A stretch of DNA of 64,000 nt from Trebonia sp963777905 (GTDB taxonomy: Bacteria > Actinomycetota > Actinomycetes > Streptosporangiales > Streptosporangiaceae), in contig CAVZSM010000019.1 in assembly GCA_963777905.1 (NCBI GenBank), positions 186,001 through 250,000 on the forward strand. The letters are read 5' to 3'. Shown here piece by piece: positions 36,693-44,656 of this stretch. How positions within the stretch are numbered: position 1 is the first letter of the stretch; each line of letters opens with the position of its first letter. The notes beneath the pieces were generated by a model that did not search any database, was not told the origin of the DNA, and saw only the letters and a program-made list of their open reading frames with translations. The translations under genes were made by a program, and so were the position numbers.

Positions 36693-37616
36693 TTAGCTAG
36701 TCTCTTTGAGCAGCGTCCGAAGCATGTCCCTGCTTGCTGAGCCTTTGGCGGCCTGCACGCACAGCTGGTTCATGACGGCCAGGTAGGTCATGACGTCATC
36801 CGGCTGGTCGAGGTACTGCGCGCTGCTCAGCTGCTCGAGGTAGACCACGTCGGGCAGGTCGGGTTCCGGGAACCGCAGGATGGTGAACGGCCCCCCGGCC
36901 GCGGGGTGCGGGCCGGCCTTGAACGGAATGATCTGCAGGGTGACGTTCGGCAGGTCGGTGATCTCCAGCAGGTGCTCGAGCTGGGCGCGCGTCACCGCGC
37001 GGCCGTCCGGGGGCCTGCGCAGCGCGGCCTCGTCGAGCACGGCCCAGAAGTCAGGCGCGTCGGGCTGGGTGAGCAGCCGCTGACGCTGCATCCGCAGGCT
37101 GACCCGGCGCTCGACCTCCTCGGTCGGCGCGCTCGCGTTGGAGATGAGGATGACCGCGCGGGCGTAGTCCTCGGTCTGCAGCAGGCCGTGGATGAACTGC
37201 ATCTCGTAGCTGCGGATGATCGACGCGGCCTTCTCAAGGCCGATGTAGAGCTCGAGCCACCTGGGCAGGATGTCGTTGTACTGCTGCCACCAGCCGGGGA
37301 CGCTGGCTTCCCTGGTGAGCTCAAGCAGCTTGTCGCGCTCGGCCTCGTCGGTGACGCCGTACAAGGTGAGCAGGTCGGCCACGTCCCGCTGCCTCGCGGT
37401 GGTGCGCCCCCGCTCCAGCCGGCTGATCTTTGAGTGCGTCGCCCGGATCACCTCGGCGGCTTCCGCCGTGGTCAGCCCGCTGGCGTCACGGTACTTGCGC
37501 AGCTGGGCGCCCAGCGCGATGCGCAGCACGGTCGGCCCGCTCTGCGCGCCGACAAGCGCTCCCCTGCCCTCGGGCTCATGGTCCGGCCCGGCCTTTTTCC
37601 CATGATTTACATTCAT
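36693..37616 (-). CDS. XRE-family regulator with DUF5753 (Scr1-like)
   Basis: 307 aa. The helix-turn-helix is LRKYRDASGLTTAEAAEVIRATHSKISRLERG at about residues 38-69. It is followed by DUF5753 with VPGWWQQYNDI, LEKAASIIRSYEMQFIHGLLQTEDYARAV and LQIIPFKAGPHPAAGGPFTILRFPEPDLPDVVYLEQL. Such regulators pair with DUF397 proteins in actinomycete development and secondary metabolism. The ATG has GGGAG 8 nt upstream. DUF397 lies upstream on the same strand, separated by a TGCAC-repeat region. Confidence 0.9.
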   Translation of the reverse strand: MNVNHGKKAGPDHEPEGRGALVGAQSGPTVLRIALGAQLRKYRDASGLTTAEAAEVIRATHSKISRLERGRTTARQRDVADLLTLYGVTDEAERDKLLELTREASVPGWWQQYNDILPRWLELYIGLEKAASIIRSYEMQFIHGLLQTEDYARAVILISNASAPTEEVERRVSLRMQRQRLLTQPDAPDFWAVLDEAALRRPPDGRAVTRAQLEHLLEITDLPNVTLQIIPFKAGPHPAAGGPFTILRFPEPDLPDVVYLEQLSSAQYLDQPDDVMTYLAVMNQLCVQAAKGSASRDMLRTLLKETS

Positions 37617-37693
37617 CGACACGCTCCCTGCCGCCGCCCCCGGCCGTGGTAGACGGACAATAGTGTCGCATCGGTTTGCCAGTGGTGCATAGC

Positions 37694-37724
37694 TTTGCAC
37701 ACGCAAAAGGCATGCACGAGCAAA
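37694..37724. promoter_or_regulatory. Repeated TGCAC-N2-GCAAA boxes upstream of the XRE gene
   Basis: TTTGCACACGCAAA (37694-37707) is a palindrome with 5-bp arms. TGCACGAGCAAAG follows at 37713-37725, giving two TGCAC-NN-GCAAA boxes 16 bp apart. The likely binder is the XRE protein itself. Similar GTGCA boxes recur around 38010-38075. Confidence 0.4.
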
Positions 37725-37750
37725 GCCGTCCACCACGCCGCCAGGGAGCA

Positions 37751-37993
37751 TCAGCCGCAAAGGTAGTCGAATTCCCCGTCCTTAACACCGCGGATAAACG
37801 CGGTGATCTCCGCCGGCGTGTAGACCAGCGCGGGACCGGCCGAGTCGCGCGAGTTGCGAACGGCAACGGCGCCGCCGGGGAGCCCGGCTACCTCGACGCA
37901 ACTTCCGTTCGGGTTGCTGTGGGCGCTCTTGCGCCAGCTGACTCCCGCCAGCCCGGAGGCTGGCATGCCGTTGTAAGCCTGAGGCTCAGACAC
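37751..37993 (-). CDS. DUF397 protein
   Basis: 80 aa. The DUF397 core is VSWRKSAHSNPNGSCVEVA, then VAVRNSRDSAGPALVYTPAEITAFIRGVKDGEFD. These small proteins act with Scr1/DUF5753 regulators, probably as antagonists, as in the BldB/WhiJ type systems. I chose the GTG at 37993 behind GGAG; a longer form from a TTG at 38050 is possible. It is upstream of its presumed partner. Confidence 0.85.
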   Translation of the reverse strand: MSEPQAYNGMPASGLAGVSWRKSAHSNPNGSCVEVAGLPGGAVAVRNSRDSAGPALVYTPAEITAFIRGVKDGEFDYLCG

Positions 37994-38203
37994 CTTAGCG
38001 ATCTCCACTCCCAGCACAAAAGATGCACGTGCACCGTCTGTCACATTCAATCAAATGATCGTGCAGATGTTCGTGCATTCAGAATTTTATGGTGCGGTGA
38101 TGCTGGGAGAGGTGGTGCTGGGAGAGTAGCCACCTGACGTTCGGAATTAGAAGATCTTTTATATCCAGAACGTACGGTACCGACTCCGCGGCCTCAGCCG
38201 TCT

Positions 38204-38728
38204 CTATTCCGGCCGCAGCACCAGGCAGCTGCTGGTCGCGGTGGCGTACACCTTGCCTGCGTCATCGGTGATCCTGGCCTCGGCGAGCGCCGTCCGCCGG
38301 CCGAAGTGCACGACGTTGCCCTCGGCGGTGATCGGGCCGGTGGCAACCGTGACCGGCCGCAGGAACTTCACCGACAGGTCCAGGCTGGTGTAGAAAACGC
38401 CCGCAGGGAGCTTGGTGTGCACGGCGCAGCCGCACGCGGAGTCCAGCAGCGTCGCGAACACGCCGCCGTGCACGCCGCCGAGCGTGTTGTAGTGGAATTC
38501 CCGCGGCGTCAGCCGGAACACGGCGCGCCCGTCGCCGAACGAGACCCCGTCGAAGTCCAGCGTCCGCAGGATCGGCGGCGGCGCGATCGTGCCGTCGGCG
38601 ATCCCCGCGAAGAACTCGGCCCCGCTCAGGCCTGCCCCGGTAGCGGCGCCCTCGACTGGGTCGTCCCAGGTGAAGGTGCGCTGCCGGGGCTGAGTGCCGG
38701 GCTGTTCGGTATCGGTCACTGTCGTCAT
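38204..38728 (-). CDS. PaaI-type hotdog thioesterase
   Basis: 174 aa. FRLTPREFHYNTLGGVHGGVFATLLDSACGCAVHTKL contains the GGVHGG loop and the catalytic acidic residue of the PaaI/YbgC hotdog family. LDLSVKFLRPVT and GNVVHFGRRTALAEARI follow. It cleaves an acyl-CoA thioester of unknown identity. It is divergent from an HxlR regulator 52 bp away, which probably controls it. The ATG at 38728 has GAGGTGG directly upstream. Confidence 0.85.
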   Translation of the reverse strand: MTTVTDTEQPGTQPRQRTFTWDDPVEGAATGAGLSGAEFFAGIADGTIAPPPILRTLDFDGVSFGDGRAVFRLTPREFHYNTLGGVHGGVFATLLDSACGCAVHTKLPAGVFYTSLDLSVKFLRPVTVATGPITAEGNVVHFGRRTALAEARITDDAGKVYATATSSCLVLRPE

Positions 38729-38780
38729 GGCCACCTCGCTCGCACGTCTGAGTTTCTAAAAGCAACCTAGCACGCGTACG

Positions 38781-39290
38781 ATGCCGGACATGAGGCCGTA
38801 TAGCGCGTACGACAGCGACACCTGCTCGATCGCCAGGACGCTCGCCCTGATCGGCGACCGGTGGACGCTGCTCGTGCTGCGCGACGTGGCCAACGGCGTC
38901 CGGCGCTTCGACGAGCTGGCCGGTCACCTCGGGATCGCGCGCAACATCCTGGCCAGCCGGCTCGCCCGGCTGACGGAGGCGGGTCTCGTCGAGCGCGCCG
39001 CCTACCGCGAGCCCGGCGCGCGGGAGCGGCACGAGTACCGGCTCAGCGAGCCTGGCCGCGAGCTGATGCCGGTCCTGGTGGCGTTCATGGCGTGGGGCGA
39101 CCGTCACCTCGCCGGCCCGGAGGGGCCGCCGGCCGTGGTACGGCACGCCGACTGTGGCGGCAGGATCCGGGTCTCGCTGACCTGCGAAGAGGGGCATGAG
39201 CTCGGGGAGCGGCCGCGGCTGCGCGTGGAGCCTGGCCCGGGGAGCCTGGTGCGGTCGTTACGTACCGCTAGGGCCTGGCAACGCGCCTGA
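38781..39290 (+). CDS. HxlR-family transcriptional regulator
   Basis: 169 aa. CSIARTLALIGDRWTLLVLRDVANGVRRFDEL is the HxlR winged-helix start with its effector cysteine at about residue 15. The recognition region is GIARNILASRLARLTEAGLVERAAYREPGARERHEYRLSEPGREL. The C-terminal extension (HADCGGRIRVSLTCEEGHEL) has a possible metal or redox cysteine pair. It is divergent from the thioesterase and overlaps the TetR gene tail to tail by 23 bp. Confidence 0.88.
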   Translation: MPDMRPYSAYDSDTCSIARTLALIGDRWTLLVLRDVANGVRRFDELAGHLGIARNILASRLARLTEAGLVERAAYREPGARERHEYRLSEPGRELMPVLVAFMAWGDRHLAGPEGPPAVVRHADCGGRIRVSLTCEEGHELGERPRLRVEPGPGSLVRSLRTARAWQRA

Positions 39291-39882
39291 TGAGATCCTC
39301 CCAGCCGCGGGCCAGCCGCTCCGCGACGTTGTCTGCGGCGTCGCCGGCCAGCGCGTCGGAGGACAGGTACAGCAGCAGCGGCCCGTCCAGCGCGGCGGTG
39401 AGCTGGGTGGCGAGCACATCGAGGTCGGCCGCGCCAAGCCGCAGCTGGCCGAGCAGCAACCGGATGTGCCCCCGTGACATGGGCCCCTCCGTGCCGGGCC
39501 GCACCGGGTCCCGGCCGTCTATCGCGGCCCGCGCGATCTCCCGGTTGCTGATCAGGAAGCCGATCCTGGCGCGACCGTAGGCCGTCAGCCGGTCCAGCGG
39601 CGGGGCGCCGGGCCCGAGCGGCGGGGGACCGGACAGCACCTGCTGCTGGAAGGCCCGCTCGTCGTCGTCGAGCAGCGCCTGGAATATCCCGGCCCTGGTG
39701 CCGAACCGGCGGAACACCGTGCCCTTGCCCAAGCCCGCGCGCTCGGCCAGCCCGTCCATGGTCAGCTTGTCGGCGCCGTGGGCGGCGAGCATCTCGCGGG
39801 CCGTGGCCAGCAGGAGGCGCCGGTTGCGGGCGGCGTCGGCGCGCTCGGCGGGCGGCGGTCCCCAGGCGACGGGCTGGCTCAT
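39268..39882 (-). CDS. TetR-family regulator
   Basis: 204 aa. The N-terminal helix-turn-helix is NRRLLLATAREMLAAHGADKLTMDGLAERAGLGKGTVFRRFGTRAGIF at about residues 20-67, with a ligand-binding helical remainder. It is divergent from the LUD-domain gene. A palindrome at 39908-39929 between the two is a likely operator. I chose the ATG at 39882; longer frames upstream cross that operator. Confidence 0.88.
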   Translation of the reverse strand: MSQPVAWGPPPAERADAARNRRLLLATAREMLAAHGADKLTMDGLAERAGLGKGTVFRRFGTRAGIFQALLDDDERAFQQQVLSGPPPLGPGAPPLDRLTAYGRARIGFLISNREIARAAIDGRDPVRPGTEGPMSRGHIRLLLGQLRLGAADLDVLATQLTAALDGPLLLYLSSDALAGDAADNVAERLARGWEDLIRRVARP

Positions 39883-39907
39883 GGGCCTTACTCTACGGCC
39901 GGGAATA

Positions 39908-39929
39908 TAAACGGGGTAAAGTCCGCTTA
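39908..39929. promoter_or_regulatory. Probable TetR operator
   Basis: TAAACGG (39908-39914) and CCGCTTA (39923-39929) form an inverted repeat with 6 of 7 pairs around 8 bp, in the 55-bp gap between the divergent TetR and LUD genes. The size fits a TetR dimer. Confidence 0.5.
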
Positions 39930-39937
39930 TTGCGACC

Positions 39938-40565
39938 ATGGACACAACCAAGACCCCGGACAGGTTCGCCGCGCTGCCCGATGAGGACACGCTCGCCGCG
40001 ACCGTCACCGCCCTGGAAGAGCACGGTTTCAGCGTGGATGTCGTGGACGACCTCGACGCCGCGCGGGAAGCCGTCCTGGCCCGCATCCCGCACGGCTCGT
40101 CGGTGATGACGAACACCTCGGTGACCCTGCAGGAGGCCGGCATCGCCGACGCCGTCAACGACAGCGGGCACTACGATTCGGCCCGCGCCAGGATGGCCGG
40201 GCTGGATTTCGCGACCCAGCTGCAGGAGATGAAGGTGATCGGCGGCCAGCCCGACTACGCCCTCGGCAGCGTGCACGCGATTACCAGGGACGGGGTGCTG
40301 GTCATCGCGTCGGCCTCGGGCAGCCAGCTGGCCTCGTATGCCTGGGGCGCCGCCAACGTCATCTTCGTCGTCGGCGCGCAGAAGCTCGTCCCCACTCTGG
40401 AGGCGGCGCGTGACCGGATTTACTCCCACAGCCTGGTGCTCGAAGACGGCCGCGCGGTCGCCGCGTACGGGCAGCACAGCTACGTCGGGAAGATCCTACG
40501 AGATCCACGCGGAACTCCCCGGCCGCGTCCACATCGTCCTGGTCCGCCAGCCAGCAGGGTTCTGA
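39938..40565 (+). pseudogene. LUD-domain protein, one frame break
   Basis: Lactate-utilisation-type (LUD, LutC-like) small protein: MTNTSVTLQEAGI, YDSARARMAGLDFATQLQEM, DYALGSVHAITRDGVLVIASASGSQL and NVIFVVGAQKLVPTLEAARDRIYSHSL. The frame breaks near 40493-40497, after SYVGKI, where one base is extra. The family C-terminus EIHAELPGRVHIVLVR follows in the next frame and ends at 40565. Corrected length is 208 aa, normal for single-domain LUD proteins. If the break is real, the protein gains an unrelated 100-residue tail. Confidence 0.82.
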
Positions 40566-40576
40566 CCAGCAGGGTT

Positions 40577-40873
40577 CTAGCCGGTGAGGACGCTGTGCAG
40601 GCCGGGCCTGATCGTGGCGTAGCGTTCCTCTTCGGTCGTTCCGCCCCATATGCCGTGCATCTGCCTGGTGTGTATCGCGAAGTCGAGGCACTGACGGCGG
40701 ACCAGGCAGCGCGCGCACACCGCCTTGGCCTCGGTTACCTGGGCCTGGTTGCAGCCAGCGGCCGACACTGGGAAGAACAGGTCGGGGTCAGCGGACCCGC
40801 ACGCCGCTAGCAGCTTCCATTGCCCGCCCCCGGAAAGCTCTATGAGCAGAAGAGCCAGGTCATGTTGCTGCAT
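40577..40873 (-). CDS. WhiB-like iron-sulfur transcription factor
   Basis: 98 aa. Four cysteines, C25, C53, C56 and C62 (CGSADPDLFFP, then CARC and CLDFA), bind a 4Fe-4S cluster. The GIWGG turn and basic tail (about 74-95) contact sigma factor and DNA. It is divergent from the VOC gene at 41026, with a palindrome between them. The ATG at 40873 was chosen as the only one giving the usual short N-terminus. Confidence 0.9.
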   Translation of the reverse strand: MQQHDLALLLIELSGGGQWKLLAACGSADPDLFFPVSAAGCNQAQVTEAKAVCARCLVRRQCLDFAIHTRQMHGIWGGTTEEERYATIRPGLHSVLTG

Positions 40874-40989
40874 GACAGCAGCATGACCCAGGGGCGGGCG
40901 CGCGCGCCTCAGGCGATCCGGGTGATTTTCTGCCAGGGTAAGGACCAGGGGACCCCACGGGCGCGATGGGCACCGGGAGGCCGCAGGCT

Positions 40990-41005
40990 GGTTCCTACAG
41001 GAACC
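40990..41005. promoter_or_regulatory. Palindrome upstream of the VOC gene
   Basis: GGTTCCTACAGGAACC has perfect 7-bp arms with a 2-bp centre. It lies 20 bp before the VOC start, so a bound protein would block expression. It is also within reach of the whiB promoter. Confidence 0.45.
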
Positions 41006-41025
41006 GATCCCGTGGGGAGGACAGC

Positions 41026-41709
41026 ATGACCAGCACAGACGCAGCCACCTCGACGCAGGCACCCGACGTGGGGACCATCGACATGAAGCTCGAGGTGGTG
41101 ACGGTACCCGTCTCGGACGTCGACCGGTCGAAGCGCTTCTACCAGAGCCTCGGCTGGCGGCTGGACGCCGATATCGCCGTGGGCGACTCCTTCAGGGTGG
41201 TCCAGCTGACACCGCCGCACTCGGCGTGCTCGGTCTCGTTCGGGATCGGTGTCACCACCGACGAGCCCGGCTCCATCAGGCGCCTGCTGCTCGCCGTCTA
41301 CGACATCAACGAGGCGCGCGCGGACCTGGTCCGGCGCGGCATCGAGGTCAGCGAGCTGTTCCATCTGGCCGGCGGCCCGGTGCCCGGCCCGGACCCGCAG
41401 GGCCGCTCGTACCAGACGTACGCGTCGTTCAGCGACCCGGACGGAAACGGGTGGCTGCTCCAGGAGATCAAGACCCGGCTGCCCGGCCGGGAGTGGGAGG
41501 ACCTGACGTCGACCATCGCCTCCCGGGCCGGCCTGCTGAAGGAGACGGCCGAGCATCACGATCCCTACGAGAAGTCGCATGCCCCGCACAACTGGTGGGA
41601 CTGGTACGCCGCCTACATGGACGGACGCGAGAAGGGGCAGACGCCGGACGAGGCGGCGGAGGCCGCGGGGCGCTACATGCGGGACGTGCTGCACATCGCG
41701 GCGCTGTAG
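41026..41709 (+). CDS. VOC-superfamily (glyoxalase/dioxygenase-like) protein
   Basis: 227 aa. One VOC unit occupies residues 20-150: KLEVVTVPVSDVDRSKRFYQSLGW, FRVVQLTPPHSACSVSFG, YDINEARADLVRRGIEVSE and YASFSDPDGNGWLLQEI. A C-terminal helical extension (HAPHNWWDWYAAYMDGREKGQTPDEA) is found in a subset of actinobacterial members. The ATG follows GGGGAGG. It is 2 bp from the hydrolase gene, so the two are probably cotranscribed. Confidence 0.85.
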   Translation: MTSTDAATSTQAPDVGTIDMKLEVVTVPVSDVDRSKRFYQSLGWRLDADIAVGDSFRVVQLTPPHSACSVSFGIGVTTDEPGSIRRLLLAVYDINEARADLVRRGIEVSELFHLAGGPVPGPDPQGRSYQTYASFSDPDGNGWLLQEIKTRLPGREWEDLTSTIASRAGLLKETAEHHDPYEKSHAPHNWWDWYAAYMDGREKGQTPDEAAEAAGRYMRDVLHIAAL

Positions 41710-41711
41710 CC

Positions 41712-42749
41712 GTGGCCGGGGGATATGCGGCGCTGCCGAACAAACGGGTCAGCGCCGCCAACGGCGTCGAGTACGCCTACCGGGACACCGGCGACACCGG
41801 CGCCAGCGCGGGGACGGGGGCGGTGCCGCTGGTGCTGTTCCAGCACTTCCGCGGAAACCTCGACAACTGGGACCCGGCGCTGATCGACGCGCTGGCCACG
41901 GGCCGCCGGGTCGTGACCTTCGACAACGCCGGCGTCGGCGGGTCGACCGGCGCTACCCCGGACACCATCGAGCAGATGGCGCGCGACGCGATCGCATTCC
42001 TCGCCACCATGGAGTTCGGCCAGGCAGACCTGCTCGGCTTCTCCATCGGCAGCTTCGTCGCCCAGCAGATCGCCCTCGTGCGGCCGGCCATCGTCCGCAG
42101 GCTGGTGCTCGCCTCCTCGGCGCCCAAGGGCGCGGCCGGCATGCATGGCTGGGCGGCCGAGGTGATCGGCGCGGTCGGCACGCCGCACACCACCCCGGAG
42201 GCCTACCTGGATGTGTTCTTCGCCCGGTCGGCGTCCAGCCTGCAAGCGGGCAGGGAGGCCTTGCGGCGCATGTACGCCAGGACCGACGACCGGGACACCG
42301 CGACCACGTGGGCTACCCGTGAGGCGCAGTACAACGCTGTCTGCGCCTGGGGAATCCCCGAGCACGCCCTGCTGGAGCGGCTGTGCGCTATCGGCGTGCC
42401 GGTGTTCGTGACGAACGGCGACAGCGACCCGATGATCCTGCCCCGGTACTCTTACCTGCTGGCGGGCCTGATCCCGGACGCGCGGCTGAAGATCTACCCC
42501 GACTCGGCGCACGGCTTCCTGTTCCAGCATCACGCCGAGTTCGCTGCCGACGTCGGGGCATTCCTCGGCTACGCCGGCTGGCGGTCCTCGCCGGACTGCG
42601 CCAGCGCGGTACGCAGCTCCCGCCGGGAACTGATGCCGAGCTTGGTAAAGATCTTGCGCAGGTGCCATTCGACCGTCCGCGCGGACAGGAACAGCCGGGT
42701 GCCGATCTCCGGGTTCGTCAGCCCGTCCCGCGCGAGCTGGGCGATGTAG
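41712..42749 (+). CDS. Alpha/beta hydrolase with run-on C-terminus
   Basis: 345 aa. The fold ends at about residue 289, judged by the family. The oxyanion strand is LVLFQHFRGNLDNWDP, the nucleophile is S111 in GFSIGSFVAQQIAL, the acid lies in TNGDSDPMI and the histidine in YPDSAHGFLF. It then runs about 56 residues beyond normal length, antisense to the end of the LuxR gene, suggesting loss of its original stop. It starts at a GTG 2 bp after the VOC gene. A similar arrangement is common for chloroperoxidase-like hydrolases, but the substrate is unknown. Confidence 0.8.
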   Translation: MAGGYAALPNKRVSAANGVEYAYRDTGDTGASAGTGAVPLVLFQHFRGNLDNWDPALIDALATGRRVVTFDNAGVGGSTGATPDTIEQMARDAIAFLATMEFGQADLLGFSIGSFVAQQIALVRPAIVRRLVLASSAPKGAAGMHGWAAEVIGAVGTPHTTPEAYLDVFFARSASSLQAGREALRRMYARTDDRDTATTWATREAQYNAVCAWGIPEHALLERLCAIGVPVFVTNGDSDPMILPRYSYLLAGLIPDARLKIYPDSAHGFLFQHHAEFAADVGAFLGYAGWRSSPDCASAVRSSRRELMPSLVKILRRCHSTVRADRNSRVPISGFVSPSRASWAM

Positions 42750-43623
42750 GCCTCCTGCGCGGTGAGGGTGGTGACGGTCTCGACGCTGCGCTTCCGCACC
42801 CGCTCGCCGGTGGCGACCAGCTCCCGCTGAGCGCGCTCGGCGAACGTGTCCATGCCGATCGCGGCCAGCATGTCGTGGGCGGGCAGGCCGAAACCGCCCG
42901 CGAGCTCCGCCGGGCTCAGCCCCCACGGCAGCTCGAGCAGCGCCAGCGGATTGCCGCGAGTCTCGGCGACGATGAGGTCGCGGACCCGCGCGTCCAGCGG
43001 CCCGGCCAGCGCGGTGGCCAGCAGCGCCCGCGCGTCCTCGTCCCGCAGCCCCGTGACTTCCAGCTCAGGCAGCCCGGGCAGCTCCGCGCTCGGCTCGCGG
43101 GCCGCGAACACCAGCCCCACGGCGTCGGCCGCCAGCCGTCTGGCCACGAACCCCAGCGCCTGCGCCGAGGCACGGTCCAGCCACTGCTCGTCGTCGACCA
43201 GGCAGATCAGCGGGCGTTCTCCGGCTTCCGCGGACAGCAGGCTCAGCACGGCCAGCCCGACAAGGAACCGGTCCGGCGGCGGCCCGGTGGCGAGGCCGAG
43301 CGCGGTGCGCAGCGCGTCCTGCTGCGGCCCTGGGAGGCGCTCCGCGCGGCTCAGCATCGGCGCGCACAGCTGATGCAGCCCGGCGAACGCCAGCTCCATC
43401 TCCGACTGCGTGCCCATCGCGTGCGCCACCCGGCACCCCGCGGCCGACGCCTGCCGGTCCAGGTGGCTCAGCAGGGCGGTCTTGCCCACCCCCGGTCCCC
43501 GCGCAGCACCAGCGCCCGGCCCTGGCCGGCCCGGACCGTCTCGACCAGCCGGCCGAGCGCGTCGCGTTCGGCGAACCGGTCCATCAGCTCCGTCGCCCGG
43601 TCCTGGTGTCCGCGCGAATTCAC
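42569..43623 (-). pseudogene. Shortened LAL-type LuxR regulator, one frame break and internal deletion
   Basis: The N-terminus DRFAERDALGRLVETVRAGQGRALVLRGD runs into a frame break near 43490-43500 (one base missing in a C/G run). It then reads GVGKTALLSHLDRQ (Walker A) and LICLVDDEQWLDRAS (Walker B), through GFVARRLAADAVGLVFAARE to GLSPAELAGGFGLP. There the sequence joins directly to HDMLAAIGMDTFAERAQREL and the LuxR helix-turn-helix LTAQEAYIAQLARDGLTNPEIGTRLFLSARTVEWHLRKIF. Full LAL proteins carry some 500 residues of TPR-like sequence between these points. The total is about 350 codons. Confidence 0.75.
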
Positions 43624-43667
43624 ACGGCGGAGCTTAACCCGCCGGGAACCTGCCAGGAAAGGGCGGC

Positions 43668-44588
43668 CTACCTGACGGGCGGCGGGCTGCCCTCGGTGCT
43701 GGCGAGCAGGCCGGGGCGCCATTGGCATATCTCGCAGGAGTGCCGGAACGCCGAGCGGGCGAACTCCAGCGCCGCCGCGTGAGGGTCTGGGGCGGCGCGG
43801 ACGTCGTCCCAGTCCAGGATGAACTCGCCGATGTTCTCGTCCCAGCGCGCGGCAGCCGGGGACAAGACGGCGTCCTCGTATCCGGCTGGTTTCGGGTAGG
43901 CGTAGGCGAAGAAAGCCGCGCCCTGGTGCCGGGCATCGCCGGGCCACCAGCCGACCATGAACTGCTCGGCGTCCCCAGAGTTCCGCATGATGAAATCGGT
44001 TCCCGGCGGGTCGACCGGTGCGCCGGAAAACAGCGCTACCGCGAGGTCGAAGGAGCCCCACCAGGCGTTGACCGGTGTCGACCGGCCCCGGAAGGGCGCG
44101 CGGAAGGCGGCGAGGACCAGCGCGGCCTGGGTAGCCGCCGCGAAGTAGTCGCGGACGTGGCCAGGGTCATACCGCGCGTGCTCGTAGTCCTCGTCCAGCG
44201 GCACGTTCCACGGGACCTCCTGCGGCGCCGGGTTGATCCGCACCGCGCCGCCCAGCCGGGCCACCGCGGCCAGCACCTCCCTGGTCACGTCCGCGACCGG
44301 CCGGTCAGGGGTCAGCGGCACCCGCTCGGCGTGCCCGTCGCTATGCTCCGCCACCGCCTCATGCGAGCGCAGATCCAGCGCGACGACCAGCGCGCCCGAC
44401 CCGTCGGGCGCGGGCAGCGGCGCGGTCTCCCAGCCGCGCGCCGTCAGCCGCAGCGCTCCGTGCTGCAGCTCCGGCTCGGGCGGGGACAACGCGATGGCCA
44501 GCTTGCCGAGCACCTGGGTATGGGCGTGCAGCGTGTCACACGTCGGGGCCCACCGATCGTAAGAAACCGCTGGCCAGGCTTGAGTCAT
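43668..44588 (-). CDS. DUF5996 family protein
   Basis: 306 aa. It begins TQAWPAVSYDRWAPTCDTLHAHTQVLGKLAIALSPPEPELQH and continues with ARYDPGHVRDYFAAATQAALVLAAFR, PVNAWWGSFDLAVALFSG, QFMVGWWPGDARHQGAAFFAYAYP and a final DENIGEFILDWDDVRAAPDPHAAALEF. These are conserved blocks of the DUF5996 family, widespread in bacteria without known function. The ATG has AAGGAG 6 nt upstream. Confidence 0.85.
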   Translation of the reverse strand: MTQAWPAVSYDRWAPTCDTLHAHTQVLGKLAIALSPPEPELQHGALRLTARGWETAPLPAPDGSGALVVALDLRSHEAVAEHSDGHAERVPLTPDRPVADVTREVLAAVARLGGAVRINPAPQEVPWNVPLDEDYEHARYDPGHVRDYFAAATQAALVLAAFRAPFRGRSTPVNAWWGSFDLAVALFSGAPVDPPGTDFIMRNSGDAEQFMVGWWPGDARHQGAAFFAYAYPKPAGYEDAVLSPAAARWDENIGEFILDWDDVRAAPDPHAAALEFARSAFRHSCEICQWRPGLLASTEGSPPPVR

Positions 44589-44656
44589 CCGCTGCTCCTT
44601 AAGCTCGGTTCCCTCCAGCGTAGCCAGGGAGCGGCCGAGCCAATACGGTGACATCC

